Below are positions 13,475-20,979 of a DNA stretch of 20,979 nucleotides, piece by piece. Under the pieces are notes generated by a model. It searched no databases. It was not told the DNA's origin and worked only from the letters and a program-made list of their open reading frames with translations. Position 1 is the first letter of the stretch. Each line of letters opens with the position of its first letter. Position numbers and translations under genes: made by a program. Origin of the DNA: JAKFWI01 sp050246435 (lineage in GTDB: Bacteria > Pseudomonadota > Alphaproteobacteria > Caulobacterales > Aquidulcibacteraceae); the NCBI GenBank assembly GCA_050246435.1, contig JBFWWB010000040.1:1-20979 (forward strand). The letters run 5' to 3'.

Positions 13475-15169
13475 ATGGCCGCAACCCCGAAATCGCGGGG
13501 GGCTTTAGGCAAGCTGCTTTCGGCCGCGTCCGATGAATGGCGCGCCACCCCCTTCTATCGGATGATGCTGCGCGGCGCCGATCCGGATCGCATCGCGCAA
13601 TGGGGCAAGGACCCACGTCTGTTCGATCCGCGCCGCGGCGAGGAAATCCTGCGCGGGCGCTGGCGCATCGGGGCCGAGCGGCTGGCGGGCGAGCATCGCA
13701 CGGCTTGGGGCATCGCCCCGCCCAGTCCGCATTTCGCGGCGCGGTTGCATTCCTTTTCCTGGTTGGGCCATGTCGCGGCGGCAGGCGCGGACGCCTCGCG
13801 CGCGATCGCGGAATATGTGCTGAGCTGGAGCGAGGCGTTCGGCGAATGGCACGCCGAATCCTGGGCGCCGGAATTGGTGGCGGAGCGCCTGTTCGCGTGG
13901 CTCTGCCACGGCCGGCCGGCGTTCGAAAGCGGCGATCCGACGCTGCGCCCCGGCTTAATGCTTTCTCTCGGTCGGCAGGCGCGTCACCTCTCGTTGGCGT
14001 CCGGTGATCTGCAGTCGCCGCTGGCGCGCATCAAAACCGGCGCCGCGCTCACCCTGGCCGGTTGCGCGGGCATGCCGGAAGGTGAGCGTCTGCTGGATCT
14101 TGGCGTCGAGCTTTTGGAGGAAGCGTGCGCCGGCCAATTCCTGCCGGACGGCGGACATCTTTCGCGCTCGCCGCAGGCTTTGGCGGAGGCTTTGTGCGAT
14201 CTGATCGCGGCGGATGATGCGCTGTTGCGCCACGCGGTGGAAACGCCACGTCTCATCCGGGAGGTGATGCCGCGCATCGCGGGCATGATCCGCTTCCTCA
14301 CATTGGGCGATGGCGCGCTTGCCTGCTTTCACGGCGGCGGCGAAGGCTCGGCGGCGACGATCAACGCGATCACGCGCGAGTTCGAAGGCGAGATGCGACC
14401 GTTCAAGGTGGCGCCGCAATCTGGCTATCACCGTCTCGCCGCGCAAGGCGTCGTGATGGTGCTGGATGGGGCGAGCGCGCCGCCGGCGGCGTACGGCGAT
14501 CGCGCACACGCGGGTTGCCTTTCCTTTGAGATGTCGACCGGCCCGGATCGGCTGATCGTGAATGTCGGCAGCCAGCTTGAACTCGATCCGCAATGGCGCG
14601 CCGCCGGGCGCGCCACGAACGGCCATTCGACCTTGGTGGTGGACGATGCGCTCTCCGCCGAATTCGAGCGCGTCGGGCGCGGCGCGGCGCGGCCTTCGGG
14701 ACCGACAGCCAGCGCTCGTCTGGTCGACGATGAAGAGGGCGCCCGTATCGAGGGCCAGCACGACGGCTATCGCGCGGATTATGGCCTGATCCACCGGCGC
14801 ACCATCTATATCCACCAGGGCGGCGCTGACATCCGTGGCCTCGATTCGCTGACGCGACCGGCTAACCTCCCGCGGGTGACGGAGAAATGGCGCCCGCCGT
14901 TCGCGATTCGATTCCACTTGCATCCCGAAGTCGAGGTTTCGCTCGGCGAACCCGGCGTGGCTGTCATCCAGGCCCCATCAGGGCCGCGTTGGCGCATCCG
15001 GACGGACGGCGTCCGCATGCGATTGGAAGATTCCGTCTATCTGGGCGGCGCTGAGGGACCAGCGCGCACGCAGCAGATCGTTCTCCTGGGCAACGCCGAT
15101 CCCAACGGCGTTGGTGATGGACCGCCCAATCGCGTGCGCTGGGCCTTCACCCGACTCGACCGCCCGTGA
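13475..15169 (+). CDS. Heparinase II/III family protein without a signal peptide
   Basis: A 564-residue protein. The N-terminal half is helical, as in the alpha/alpha-toroid of polysaccharide lyases, with SWLGHVAAAG, WSEAFGEWHAESWAPELVAERL, LPDGGHLSRSPQ and CFHGGGEGS. The C-terminal half, from about residue 310, is a beta-sandwich of the heparinase II/III type. It contains SGYHRL, HAGCLSFEMSTGPDRLIVN, ATNGHSTLVVDD, GYRADYGLIHRRTIYI and HLHPEVEVSL. True heparinases act on glycosaminoglycans outside the cytoplasm, but this N-terminus is polar and basic with no export signal. The alphaproteobacterial group next to purH therefore probably has another substrate or role, which I cannot name. It starts 3 bases after the rpe stop, so translation is probably coupled, and purH follows 40 bases later. 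Confidence 0.88.
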   Translation: MAATPKSRGALGKLLSAASDEWRATPFYRMMLRGADPDRIAQWGKDPRLFDPRRGEEILRGRWRIGAERLAGEHRTAWGIAPPSPHFAARLHSFSWLGHVAAAGADASRAIAEYVLSWSEAFGEWHAESWAPELVAERLFAWLCHGRPAFESGDPTLRPGLMLSLGRQARHLSLASGDLQSPLARIKTGAALTLAGCAGMPEGERLLDLGVELLEEACAGQFLPDGGHLSRSPQALAEALCDLIAADDALLRHAVETPRLIREVMPRIAGMIRFLTLGDGALACFHGGGEGSAATINAITREFEGEMRPFKVAPQSGYHRLAAQGVVMVLDGASAPPAAYGDRAHAGCLSFEMSTGPDRLIVNVGSQLELDPQWRAAGRATNGHSTLVVDDALSAEFERVGRGAARPSGPTASARLVDDEEGARIEGQHDGYRADYGLIHRRTIYIHQGGADIRGLDSLTRPANLPRVTEKWRPPFAIRFHLHPEVEVSLGEPGVAVIQAPSGPRWRIRTDGVRMRLEDSVYLGGAEGPARTQQIVLLGNADPNGVGDGPPNRVRWAFTRLDRP

Positions 15170-15209
15170 TAGGCGGCGCTGTCACATTTCTGAAAGCGAG
15201 CCGCGCGCC

Positions 15210-16829
15210 ATGTCCGCTACGCCTTTTTCCACGAGCCCCGCGCCCGATCTGCAGGAGATCAAGCGCGCGTTGATTTCCGTATCCGATAAAGCCGGATTGA
15301 TTGAACACGCCAAAGCGCTGACAAAATTCGGCATCTCGCTGATCTCCACAGGCGGCACCCATGCGGCGCTGAAGGAGGGCGGGGTGCCGGCGATGGATGT
15401 CTCGCTGGTGACAGGCTTTCCCGAAATCATGGATGGCCGCGTGAAGACGCTGCATCCGAAGGTGCATGGCGGGCTGCTGGCGCGGCGCAATGCGCCCGAG
15501 CACGAAAAGGCGCTCGACGATCACCATATCCCGACAATCGATCTGCTGTATGTGAACCTGTATCCGTTCGAAGAGACGGTGGCGCGCGGGGCTTCGTTCG
15601 AGGAATGCATCGAGAATATCGATGTCGGCGGGCCTGCGATGATCCGCGCCGCTGCGAAAAATCACGATTTCGTCGTGGTGGCGACGGACGCGGCCGACCT
15701 CACCTCCATTCTGGACGAATTGCGCCAGCACCGCGGGGCGACGACCCTCGCGCTGCGCCGCAAACTGGCGCAGAAGGCGTTCGCGCGCTGCGCGGCCTAT
15801 GATGCGGCGATCGCCAACTGGTTCGCCAACACGCTGGGCGAAGACGCCCCAGCATGGCGCAGCTTTTCCGGGCGGCTGGCGCAGCCACTGCGCTACGGCG
15901 AAAACCCCCACCAGAAGGCGGCGTTCTATATCGAGCGCGCGCCGCGGCTCGGCGTCGCCACGGCGGAACAGATTCAAGGCAAGGAATTATCCTACATCAA
16001 TCTTCTCGACGCCGACGCCGCGTTCGAGCTGGTGAGCGAGTTCAATCCCGCCCAGGCGCCGGCGGTGGCGATCATCAAGCACGCCAATCCCTGCGGCGTT
16101 GCGATCGGGCCGTCGCTCAAGGCCGCGTATGAGCGCGCGCTCGCCTGCGATCCCGTGAGCCGCTTCGGCGGCATCATTGCGGTGAATGGCGTGCTCGACG
16201 TCGAAACCGCCGAAGCGATCAGCGACGTGTTCACTGAGGTGATCATCGCGCCGGACGTGTCCGTGCAGGCGCGGGCGTTTCTCGCGAAGAAGAAAAATGT
16301 GCGCGTGCTGGTGACGGGCGGGCTGCCCAACCCAGCCGAACGCGGCTGGCTCGCGCGTTCCGTTTCAGGCGGACTTCTTGTGCAGGAGCGCGATAATTCG
16401 GATGCCGGCGCTATCGAGATGAAGGTAGTGACCAAGCGCGAGCCGACGGCGCAGGAAATGGCCGACATGCGCTTCGCCTTCCGCGTCTGCAAGCATGTGA
16501 AATCGAACGCCATCGTCTACGCGAAGAACGGCGCCACGGTGGGCATCGGCGCCGGCCAGATGAGCCGTGTGGAATCCGCGCGCATCGCGCGCCGCAAGGC
16601 GGAAGAGGCGGCTCATCAGGCGCGCCTCGCCGATCCGGAAACGATCGGTTCGGTGTGCGCGTCGGACGCGTTCTTCCCGTTTCCGGACGGACTGGAGCAG
16701 GCGGCCCAGGCCGGCGCCACGGCTGTGATCCAGCCGGGCGGCGCGATGCGCGATGACGATGTGATCGCTGCGGCCGATAAGGCCGGCATCGCCATGGTGT
16801 TCACCGGCGTGCGTCAGTTCCGCCACTAG
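15210..16829 (+). CDS. purH: Bifunctional AICAR transformylase / IMP cyclohydrolase
   Basis: A 539-residue enzyme for the last two steps of IMP synthesis. It formylates AICAR with 10-formyl-tetrahydrofolate and closes the ring to IMP. The N-terminal MGS-like cyclohydrolase domain shows RALISVSDKAGL, FGISLISTGGTH and GRVKTLHPKVHGGLLARR. The transformylase domain shows RYGENPHQKAAFY, the catalytic Lys-His pair in KHANPCG (residues 290-296), DPVSRFGGIIA, and the C-terminal block SDAFFPFPDG with GGAMRDDDV. The ATG at 15210 fits the family's N-terminus; the frame runs open into the end of the heparinase gene, but that extra part is not homologous. Its TAG lies in a CTAG and is 4 bases from the end of the converging dehydrogenase gene. 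Confidence 0.97.
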   Translation: MSATPFSTSPAPDLQEIKRALISVSDKAGLIEHAKALTKFGISLISTGGTHAALKEGGVPAMDVSLVTGFPEIMDGRVKTLHPKVHGGLLARRNAPEHEKALDDHHIPTIDLLYVNLYPFEETVARGASFEECIENIDVGGPAMIRAAAKNHDFVVVATDAADLTSILDELRQHRGATTLALRRKLAQKAFARCAAYDAAIANWFANTLGEDAPAWRSFSGRLAQPLRYGENPHQKAAFYIERAPRLGVATAEQIQGKELSYINLLDADAAFELVSEFNPAQAPAVAIIKHANPCGVAIGPSLKAAYERALACDPVSRFGGIIAVNGVLDVETAEAISDVFTEVIIAPDVSVQARAFLAKKKNVRVLVTGGLPNPAERGWLARSVSGGLLVQERDNSDAGAIEMKVVTKREPTAQEMADMRFAFRVCKHVKSNAIVYAKNGATVGIGAGQMSRVESARIARRKAEEAAHQARLADPETIGSVCASDAFFPFPDGLEQAAQAGATAVIQPGGAMRDDDVIAAADKAGIAMVFTGVRQFRH

Positions 16830-16833
16830 GCGT

Positions 16834-19800
16834 TCAACGCGCGCCTAGCGTCCGCAACGCCGCCGCCGCCAGCACGATCTTCGCGAACGTCCACGCGCCG
16901 GAAGCCTGCATTTCGGTGATCGTCGCCAGCACGGGTGCGGCCGTTGCGCCGTGCGCCGCGGCCCAATCGGCCGTCATGCGGGCTGGCCAATCGCCGCTTA
17001 GTTGCGCGGGCGGGGCGTCGCTTTGCGCCAACACGGCCTCCGCCAGGCGGCGTTGATCCTCGTTGAGCTCCGCCAGCAAGCGGCGCAGCGCCAGGCGCTC
17101 CCAATGCTGCGTAAGCGCGATCGCGCCGGCGCCAGCGCGCAGGCGATCCAGCAGGAAGTGCGCGCCGACGGCGTGATAAAGCCGCGCGACCGCGGGTGCA
17201 GGCCACTGCCGCGCCGCGGCGAGATCGGCGATGTCGAGCGAGCCGGCGAGCTGGTTCAGCGCCGCTACATCCCGCGCAAGGTCTTCCGGCGCGCCAAGGC
17301 GCACACGGGATGCGACGTCGCCGTCGAAAGCGTTCTGCTCCGCTTCCGTGAGCGACGCGCCCAAGGCGCCGCGCTGGGCCAAAACCGGCGCCTGGTAACG
17401 CGTGATGAGGGCGGCGACGCCGGGTTTCGAGTCGCGCGCCGCGCGCCGCGACATGGCGATGGTAGCGCGCCGTAGGCCCACGGCGATATCGGCGTGCAAG
17501 GCGAGTTGGGCGGTGGCCGGCGCGTGATTGTCGAGCGCATTCACACGCGCGATGAGTTCTTCCGCCGCATAGATCGTTGAAACCGCCGCGAAGCTCAGCA
17601 CCGCAGTCGCGGCGTCGATCTGCGCCGCCTCGCGCACCCGATCGATGAAAGTCGGGCCCGCGATATTGATCACATTGTCGGCCAGGGTCGTCGCGATGAT
17701 CTCGCGGCGTAGGCGGTGGCGGCGCATGGGTTCCGCGAATTGCTCCAGCTGCGGCGGGAAATAGCCGCGCAGGATGTCTGCGAACACGAGATCGTCGGGC
17801 GCCGCGCCGCCGGCGAGCGTATGCGACAAGTCCAATTTGGCGTACGCGATTAACTTGGCGAGCTCGGGCCGCGTGAGCCCCTGGCCTGTCTCCCGCAGCT
17901 GCGTGAATCCCTGTGCGCTGGGCAGACCTTCCACGTCGCGATTGAGTTTGCCTTGCGCCTCCAGCCGCACGATGAAGCGTTCATGCGCGTCGCGGTCGGC
18001 GGCGGCGGAGGCTTCGCTGAGACTGAGCGCGAGCGTTTGGTCGTAGTTGTGCTTCAGCACGTGCTTGGCAACGCTGTCGGCCATTTCGGCCAACAGCGGC
18101 TCGCGCGCCGCCGGCTTGAGCGCGCCCTCGCGCAGCGCCTCGGCCAGCAGGATTTTGATGTTCACCTCATGGTCGGAGGTGTCGACGCCGGCGGAATTGT
18201 CCACGGCGTCGGCATTGATGCGTCCCCCCTTGCGGGCAAAAGCGATGCGCCCGGCCTGCGTGACGCCGAGATTGGCGCCTTCGCCGATCACGCGCGCACG
18301 AATATGCTCCGCATCGACGCGACACAGATCATTGCCCTTGTCACCGACATCGGCGTTGCTCTCCGCCGCAGCCTTGATGAAGGTGCCGATGCCGCCGAAC
18401 CACAGAAGGTCGCACGGCGCGGCGAGCAGCACGGCGATAAGCTCCGTTGGCGCCATGGCCTCCTCACGTAAGCCGATCAGCGCGCGCAGCTCAGGCGAAA
18501 TAGGAACCGATTTCGCACTGCGGCTGAATACGCCGCCGCCTGCGGAGATGAGCGCCTTGTCGTAATCCTGCCAGCTGGAACGCGGTTTATCGAACAGGCG
18601 CTTGCGTTCGGCCCAGGCGGCGTCGAGATCGGTGGGGGTGGGGTCGATGAAGATGTCGCGGTGATCGAACGCCGCGAGGAGCCGGATCTTCTTCGACAGC
18701 AGCATGCCGTTGCCGAACACGTCGCCCGACATATCGCCCACGCCGATCACGTCGAACGGTGTCGTTTGAATATCCTTTCCCAGCTCGCGGAAGTGGCGCT
18801 TCACAGCTTCCCAAGCGCCGCGCGCGGTGATCGCCATCGCTTTATGGTCGTAACCGGCGGAACCGCCGGAGGCGAACGCATCGCCTAGCCAGAATCCGTA
18901 TTCCGCGGCGATGCCGTTGGCGATGTCGGAGAAGGTCGCCGTGCCCTTATCGGCGGCGACCACGAGATAAGGGTCGTCTTCGTCCCAGCAGATCACGTTC
19001 GCTGGATGAATGACGGCGCCATCGCGGATATCGTCCGTGAGGTCCAGCAGGCCGCGCAGGAAAGTTTTGTACGCGGCGACCCCGTTCTCGCGTACGTCCG
19101 CTGGCGCGCCACGCGCAAGTTTCGGGAAGAAGCCGCCCTTCGCGCCGACCGGCACGATGATCGCATTCTTCACCTGCTGCGCTTTCGCCAGCGCCAGAAC
19201 CTCTGTGCGGAAATCCTCCCGCCGATCGGACCAGCGCAGCCCCCCACGCGCGATCGGCCCAAAGCGTAGATGCACGCCTTCGACCTGCGGCGACCAAACC
19301 CAGATTTCACGGTTCGGTTTGGGCAGCGGAAGATCGTCAAGCTGCGGGCTTGCGATCTTGAAGCTCATATGCGTCTTGGGCGCGCCGGCGGCGTCGGGCT
19401 GATAATAATTCGTGCGCTGAATGGCGCTTACGAGCCGCGTGATGCGGCGCAGCACGCGATCCTCGTCGAGGCTGGATACGGCGGCGAGGCCGCTCTCGAT
19501 CTGCTGTTCGATCTGCGTGGCCCAGTCTTTCCGCGCGTCTATCGTCTCGGGCAACGCGGTGTCGAAGCGCACGCGAAAGAGGCCCAGAATCTGGCGCGTG
19601 ATATCGGGGTGAACCGCGAGGGCCTTCTCTTGCACGGCTTGCCCCGGATCGAGCCCTGTCTGCGTGCGATAACGCGCCAGCGCGCGGATCAGCGCTGCTT
19701 CGCGCCAGGATACGCCGAGTGTGAGTATCAGCCGGTTGAAGCCGTCATTTTCGGCCAGGCCCGTCCAAACCGCTTCGAAGGCCGCCTCGAAGGAATCCTC

Positions 19801-20979
19801 GACGATCGCGAAATCGAGCGCGGCGCCGTCCGCCGTCCGCATCGACAAATCGTGGACCCAGAACACCTCCGCCGCGCCTTCGGGCGAAACCCTGAAGCCG
19901 GTTTCAAACTCCACGAACAGGCCCATGTTTTCGAGCACTGGCATGGTTTCGGAAAGCGCCAGCGGATTGGCGCGCGCATACACCTTGCAGCGCAGCTTTT
20001 CCGGCCCGTCTCCCGCGAGGCGATACGCCCGCACGCGCACGCCGGGGCCGTCGATCTTGCCGAGCTCCTCGATGTCGATCAGCGCGTCGGCTGGCTGGAA
20101 GCGCTCGCGGTATGCCGCCGTGAAGGCGTTGGCGAAGCGCTGGGAGAGCGCTTCGCGCGTTTCGGCGGGCAGCGAACTTTCGGCGAGCGCTGCGGCGAAG
20201 CGGTCCTGCCAGGTGCGCGCGAACGCAACGATTTGCGCTTCCAACGCCGCGATGTTTGACTCCGGGCGGGTCTTGTCGATTTCCTGTATCAGGAAATGGA
20301 TGCGCGCCAGCGGGCTTTCGCCAAGCGTGGGATAGAACGCCTCGACGCGCCCGCCATAGGCCGCTGTGAGCGCTTCGCCCACACGCTCGCGCAGCGTGGA
20401 GTTGAAGCGGTCCTTCGGCACAAAAACGAGCGCGGAGATGAAGCGGTTGAACCGGTCGCGCCGCACGAAGAGGCGCGTGCGCGGGCGATCGGCCAGATGC
20501 AACATGCCGACGCTGGCCTGCAGCAATTCGAGTTCGCCGATCTGGAAGAGTTCGTCGCGCGGATAGGTTTCGAGGATGTTCTGCAGCACGCGAAAATCGT
20601 GCCCACCGGGAGAGGCGCCGGTGGCTAAAAGCACGCGCTGCACCTTCCGGCGCAGCAGCGGAATTTCGCGGGTGGATTCGTTGTACGCGTCGGATGTGAA
20701 CAGGCCCACGAAGCGCGTCTCGCCAATCGTGTCGCCATTCTCGTCGTAGCGCTTCACGCCGATATAATCTGCCGCCACGCGGCGATGCACCCGCGAGCGC
20801 AGATTGGACTTAGAAACGACAAGCGGTGTCGGCTCCTGCATGAAACGGCGGATTTCCGGCGTGAGCAGCGATGGCTCATCCGCACGGCGCAGCACGTACC
20901 GCTCGGGATCGGAAAGCAGGCCAAGCCCGGTTTCCGGTAGCACGATGGGCTCGTCCGGCGCGAACTGGCCACCGTCATC
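16834..20979 (-). CDS. Large NAD-specific glutamate dehydrogenase, L180-type (5' end outside window)
   Basis: The frame is open from the window's right edge to a TGA (16834-16836 on this strand), giving 1381 visible residues. Full-length L180 enzymes have about 1600, so roughly 200 or more N-terminal residues are missing. The enzyme deaminates glutamate to 2-oxoglutarate with NAD, mainly for catabolism. The catalytic core is clear: RFGPIARGGLRWSDRREDFRTE, then VPVGAKGGFFPK with the substrate-binding lysines (around 19120-19150), GGSAGYDHKAMAITARGAW, GVGDMSGDVFGNGML, and the nucleotide-binding FGGIGTFIK (around 18361-18401). The remaining C-terminal part, about 500 residues, is helical and regulatory. 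A GTG at 20943 is not the start, because the frame continues upstream. In Caulobacter the matching enzyme is called GdhZ and is tied to cell-division control. It converges on purH with a 4-base gap. Confidence 0.96.
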   Translation of the reverse strand, partial: DDGGQFAPDEPIVLPETGLGLLSDPERYVLRRADEPSLLTPEIRRFMQEPTPLVVSKSNLRSRVHRRVAADYIGVKRYDENGDTIGETRFVGLFTSDAYNESTREIPLLRRKVQRVLLATGASPGGHDFRVLQNILETYPRDELFQIGELELLQASVGMLHLADRPRTRLFVRRDRFNRFISALVFVPKDRFNSTLRERVGEALTAAYGGRVEAFYPTLGESPLARIHFLIQEIDKTRPESNIAALEAQIVAFARTWQDRFAAALAESSLPAETREALSQRFANAFTAAYRERFQPADALIDIEELGKIDGPGVRVRAYRLAGDGPEKLRCKVYARANPLALSETMPVLENMGLFVEFETGFRVSPEGAAEVFWVHDLSMRTADGAALDFAIVEDSFEAAFEAVWTGLAENDGFNRLILTLGVSWREAALIRALARYRTQTGLDPGQAVQEKALAVHPDITRQILGLFRVRFDTALPETIDARKDWATQIEQQIESGLAAVSSLDEDRVLRRITRLVSAIQRTNYYQPDAAGAPKTHMSFKIASPQLDDLPLPKPNREIWVWSPQVEGVHLRFGPIARGGLRWSDRREDFRTEVLALAKAQQVKNAIIVPVGAKGGFFPKLARGAPADVRENGVAAYKTFLRGLLDLTDDIRDGAVIHPANVICWDEDDPYLVVAADKGTATFSDIANGIAAEYGFWLGDAFASGGSAGYDHKAMAITARGAWEAVKRHFRELGKDIQTTPFDVIGVGDMSGDVFGNGMLLSKKIRLLAAFDHRDIFIDPTPTDLDAAWAERKRLFDKPRSSWQDYDKALISAGGGVFSRSAKSVPISPELRALIGLREEAMAPTELIAVLLAAPCDLLWFGGIGTFIKAAAESNADVGDKGNDLCRVDAEHIRARVIGEGANLGVTQAGRIAFARKGGRINADAVDNSAGVDTSDHEVNIKILLAEALREGALKPAAREPLLAEMADSVAKHVLKHNYDQTLALSLSEASAAADRDAHERFIVRLEAQGKLNRDVEGLPSAQGFTQLRETGQGLTRPELAKLIAYAKLDLSHTLAGGAAPDDLVFADILRGYFPPQLEQFAEPMRRHRLRREIIATTLADNVINIAGPTFIDRVREAAQIDAATAVLSFAAVSTIYAAEELIARVNALDNHAPATAQLALHADIAVGLRRATIAMSRRAARDSKPGVAALITRYQAPVLAQRGALGASLTEAEQNAFDGDVASRVRLGAPEDLARDVAALNQLAGSLDIADLAAARQWPAPAVARLYHAVGAHFLLDRLRAGAGAIALTQHWERLALRRLLAELNEDQRRLAEAVLAQSDAPPAQLSGDWPARMTADWAAAHGATAAPVLATITEMQASGAWTFAKIVLAAAALRTLGAR

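Noticed and set aside
13955..14923. Long minus-strand frame (322 codons) opposite the heparinase-family gene
   Set aside because: It lies fully antisense to a gene with clear homology, is Arg/His/Ala-rich and has no family motif. Such frames are common shadows of GC-rich third-position bias.
15147..15977. Minus-strand frame of 276 codons opposite the purH N-terminal region
   Set aside because: It is antisense to conserved purH motifs and shows only Arg-rich composition with no recognisable domain.

Overview
The window is a GC-rich stretch of chromosome with dense, short-gapped genes and frequent GTG/TTG starts. The gene families point to an alphaproteobacterium, most likely of the Caulobacterales/Hyphomonadales type. 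The supporting families are a CC0125/CC1285-type lipoprotein, a Usg protein, a DUF1674 (SDHAF4-like) protein, the very large NAD-dependent glutamate dehydrogenase, and an htpX-rsmB-rpe-heparinase-purH run. This assignment is inferred from gene content, not from a marker gene. I see no rRNA, tRNA, CRISPR array, insertion sequence or phage gene.

Left part (1-7.8 kb): a zinc-free quinone oxidoreductase cut by the window edge, an EamA (DMT) transporter, a small lipoprotein, a small exported cysteine-containing protein of unknown function, Usg, a roughly 465-base gene-free stretch with a nested palindrome, a hemolysin III/TrhA membrane protein, a TerB-domain protein, a DUF167-KTSC pair, an AEC-type carrier, an Excalibur-domain membrane-anchored protein and argG. 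These are mostly single genes in alternating orientation. Several tail-to-tail pairs are so tight that their stop codons touch or overlap.

Middle (7.8-10.5 kb): on the minus strand lie a DUF1674 gene with a TTG start, the potassium transporter kup, and then a 325-base gap before argG. That gap may hold a tiny membrane peptide or a decayed gene end.

Right part (10.5-21 kb): a plus-strand run of htpX, rsmB, rpe, a heparinase II/III-family gene and purH, with gaps of 4, 37, 3 and 40 bases, probably one transcription unit. It links membrane protein quality control, 16S rRNA methylation, the pentose phosphate pathway and the last two steps of IMP synthesis. It meets, tail to tail, a glutamate dehydrogenase gene of more than 4.1 kb whose 5' end lies outside the window.

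Most of the window is ordinary housekeeping chromosome, and I found no convincing new multi-gene system. The points most worth checking are the possible small membrane ORF between kup and argG, the nested palindrome at 3146-3235, the exported four-cysteine protein, the heparinase-family protein without a signal peptide inside a nucleotide/translation operon, and the repeated use of CTAG at overlapping convergent stop codons.
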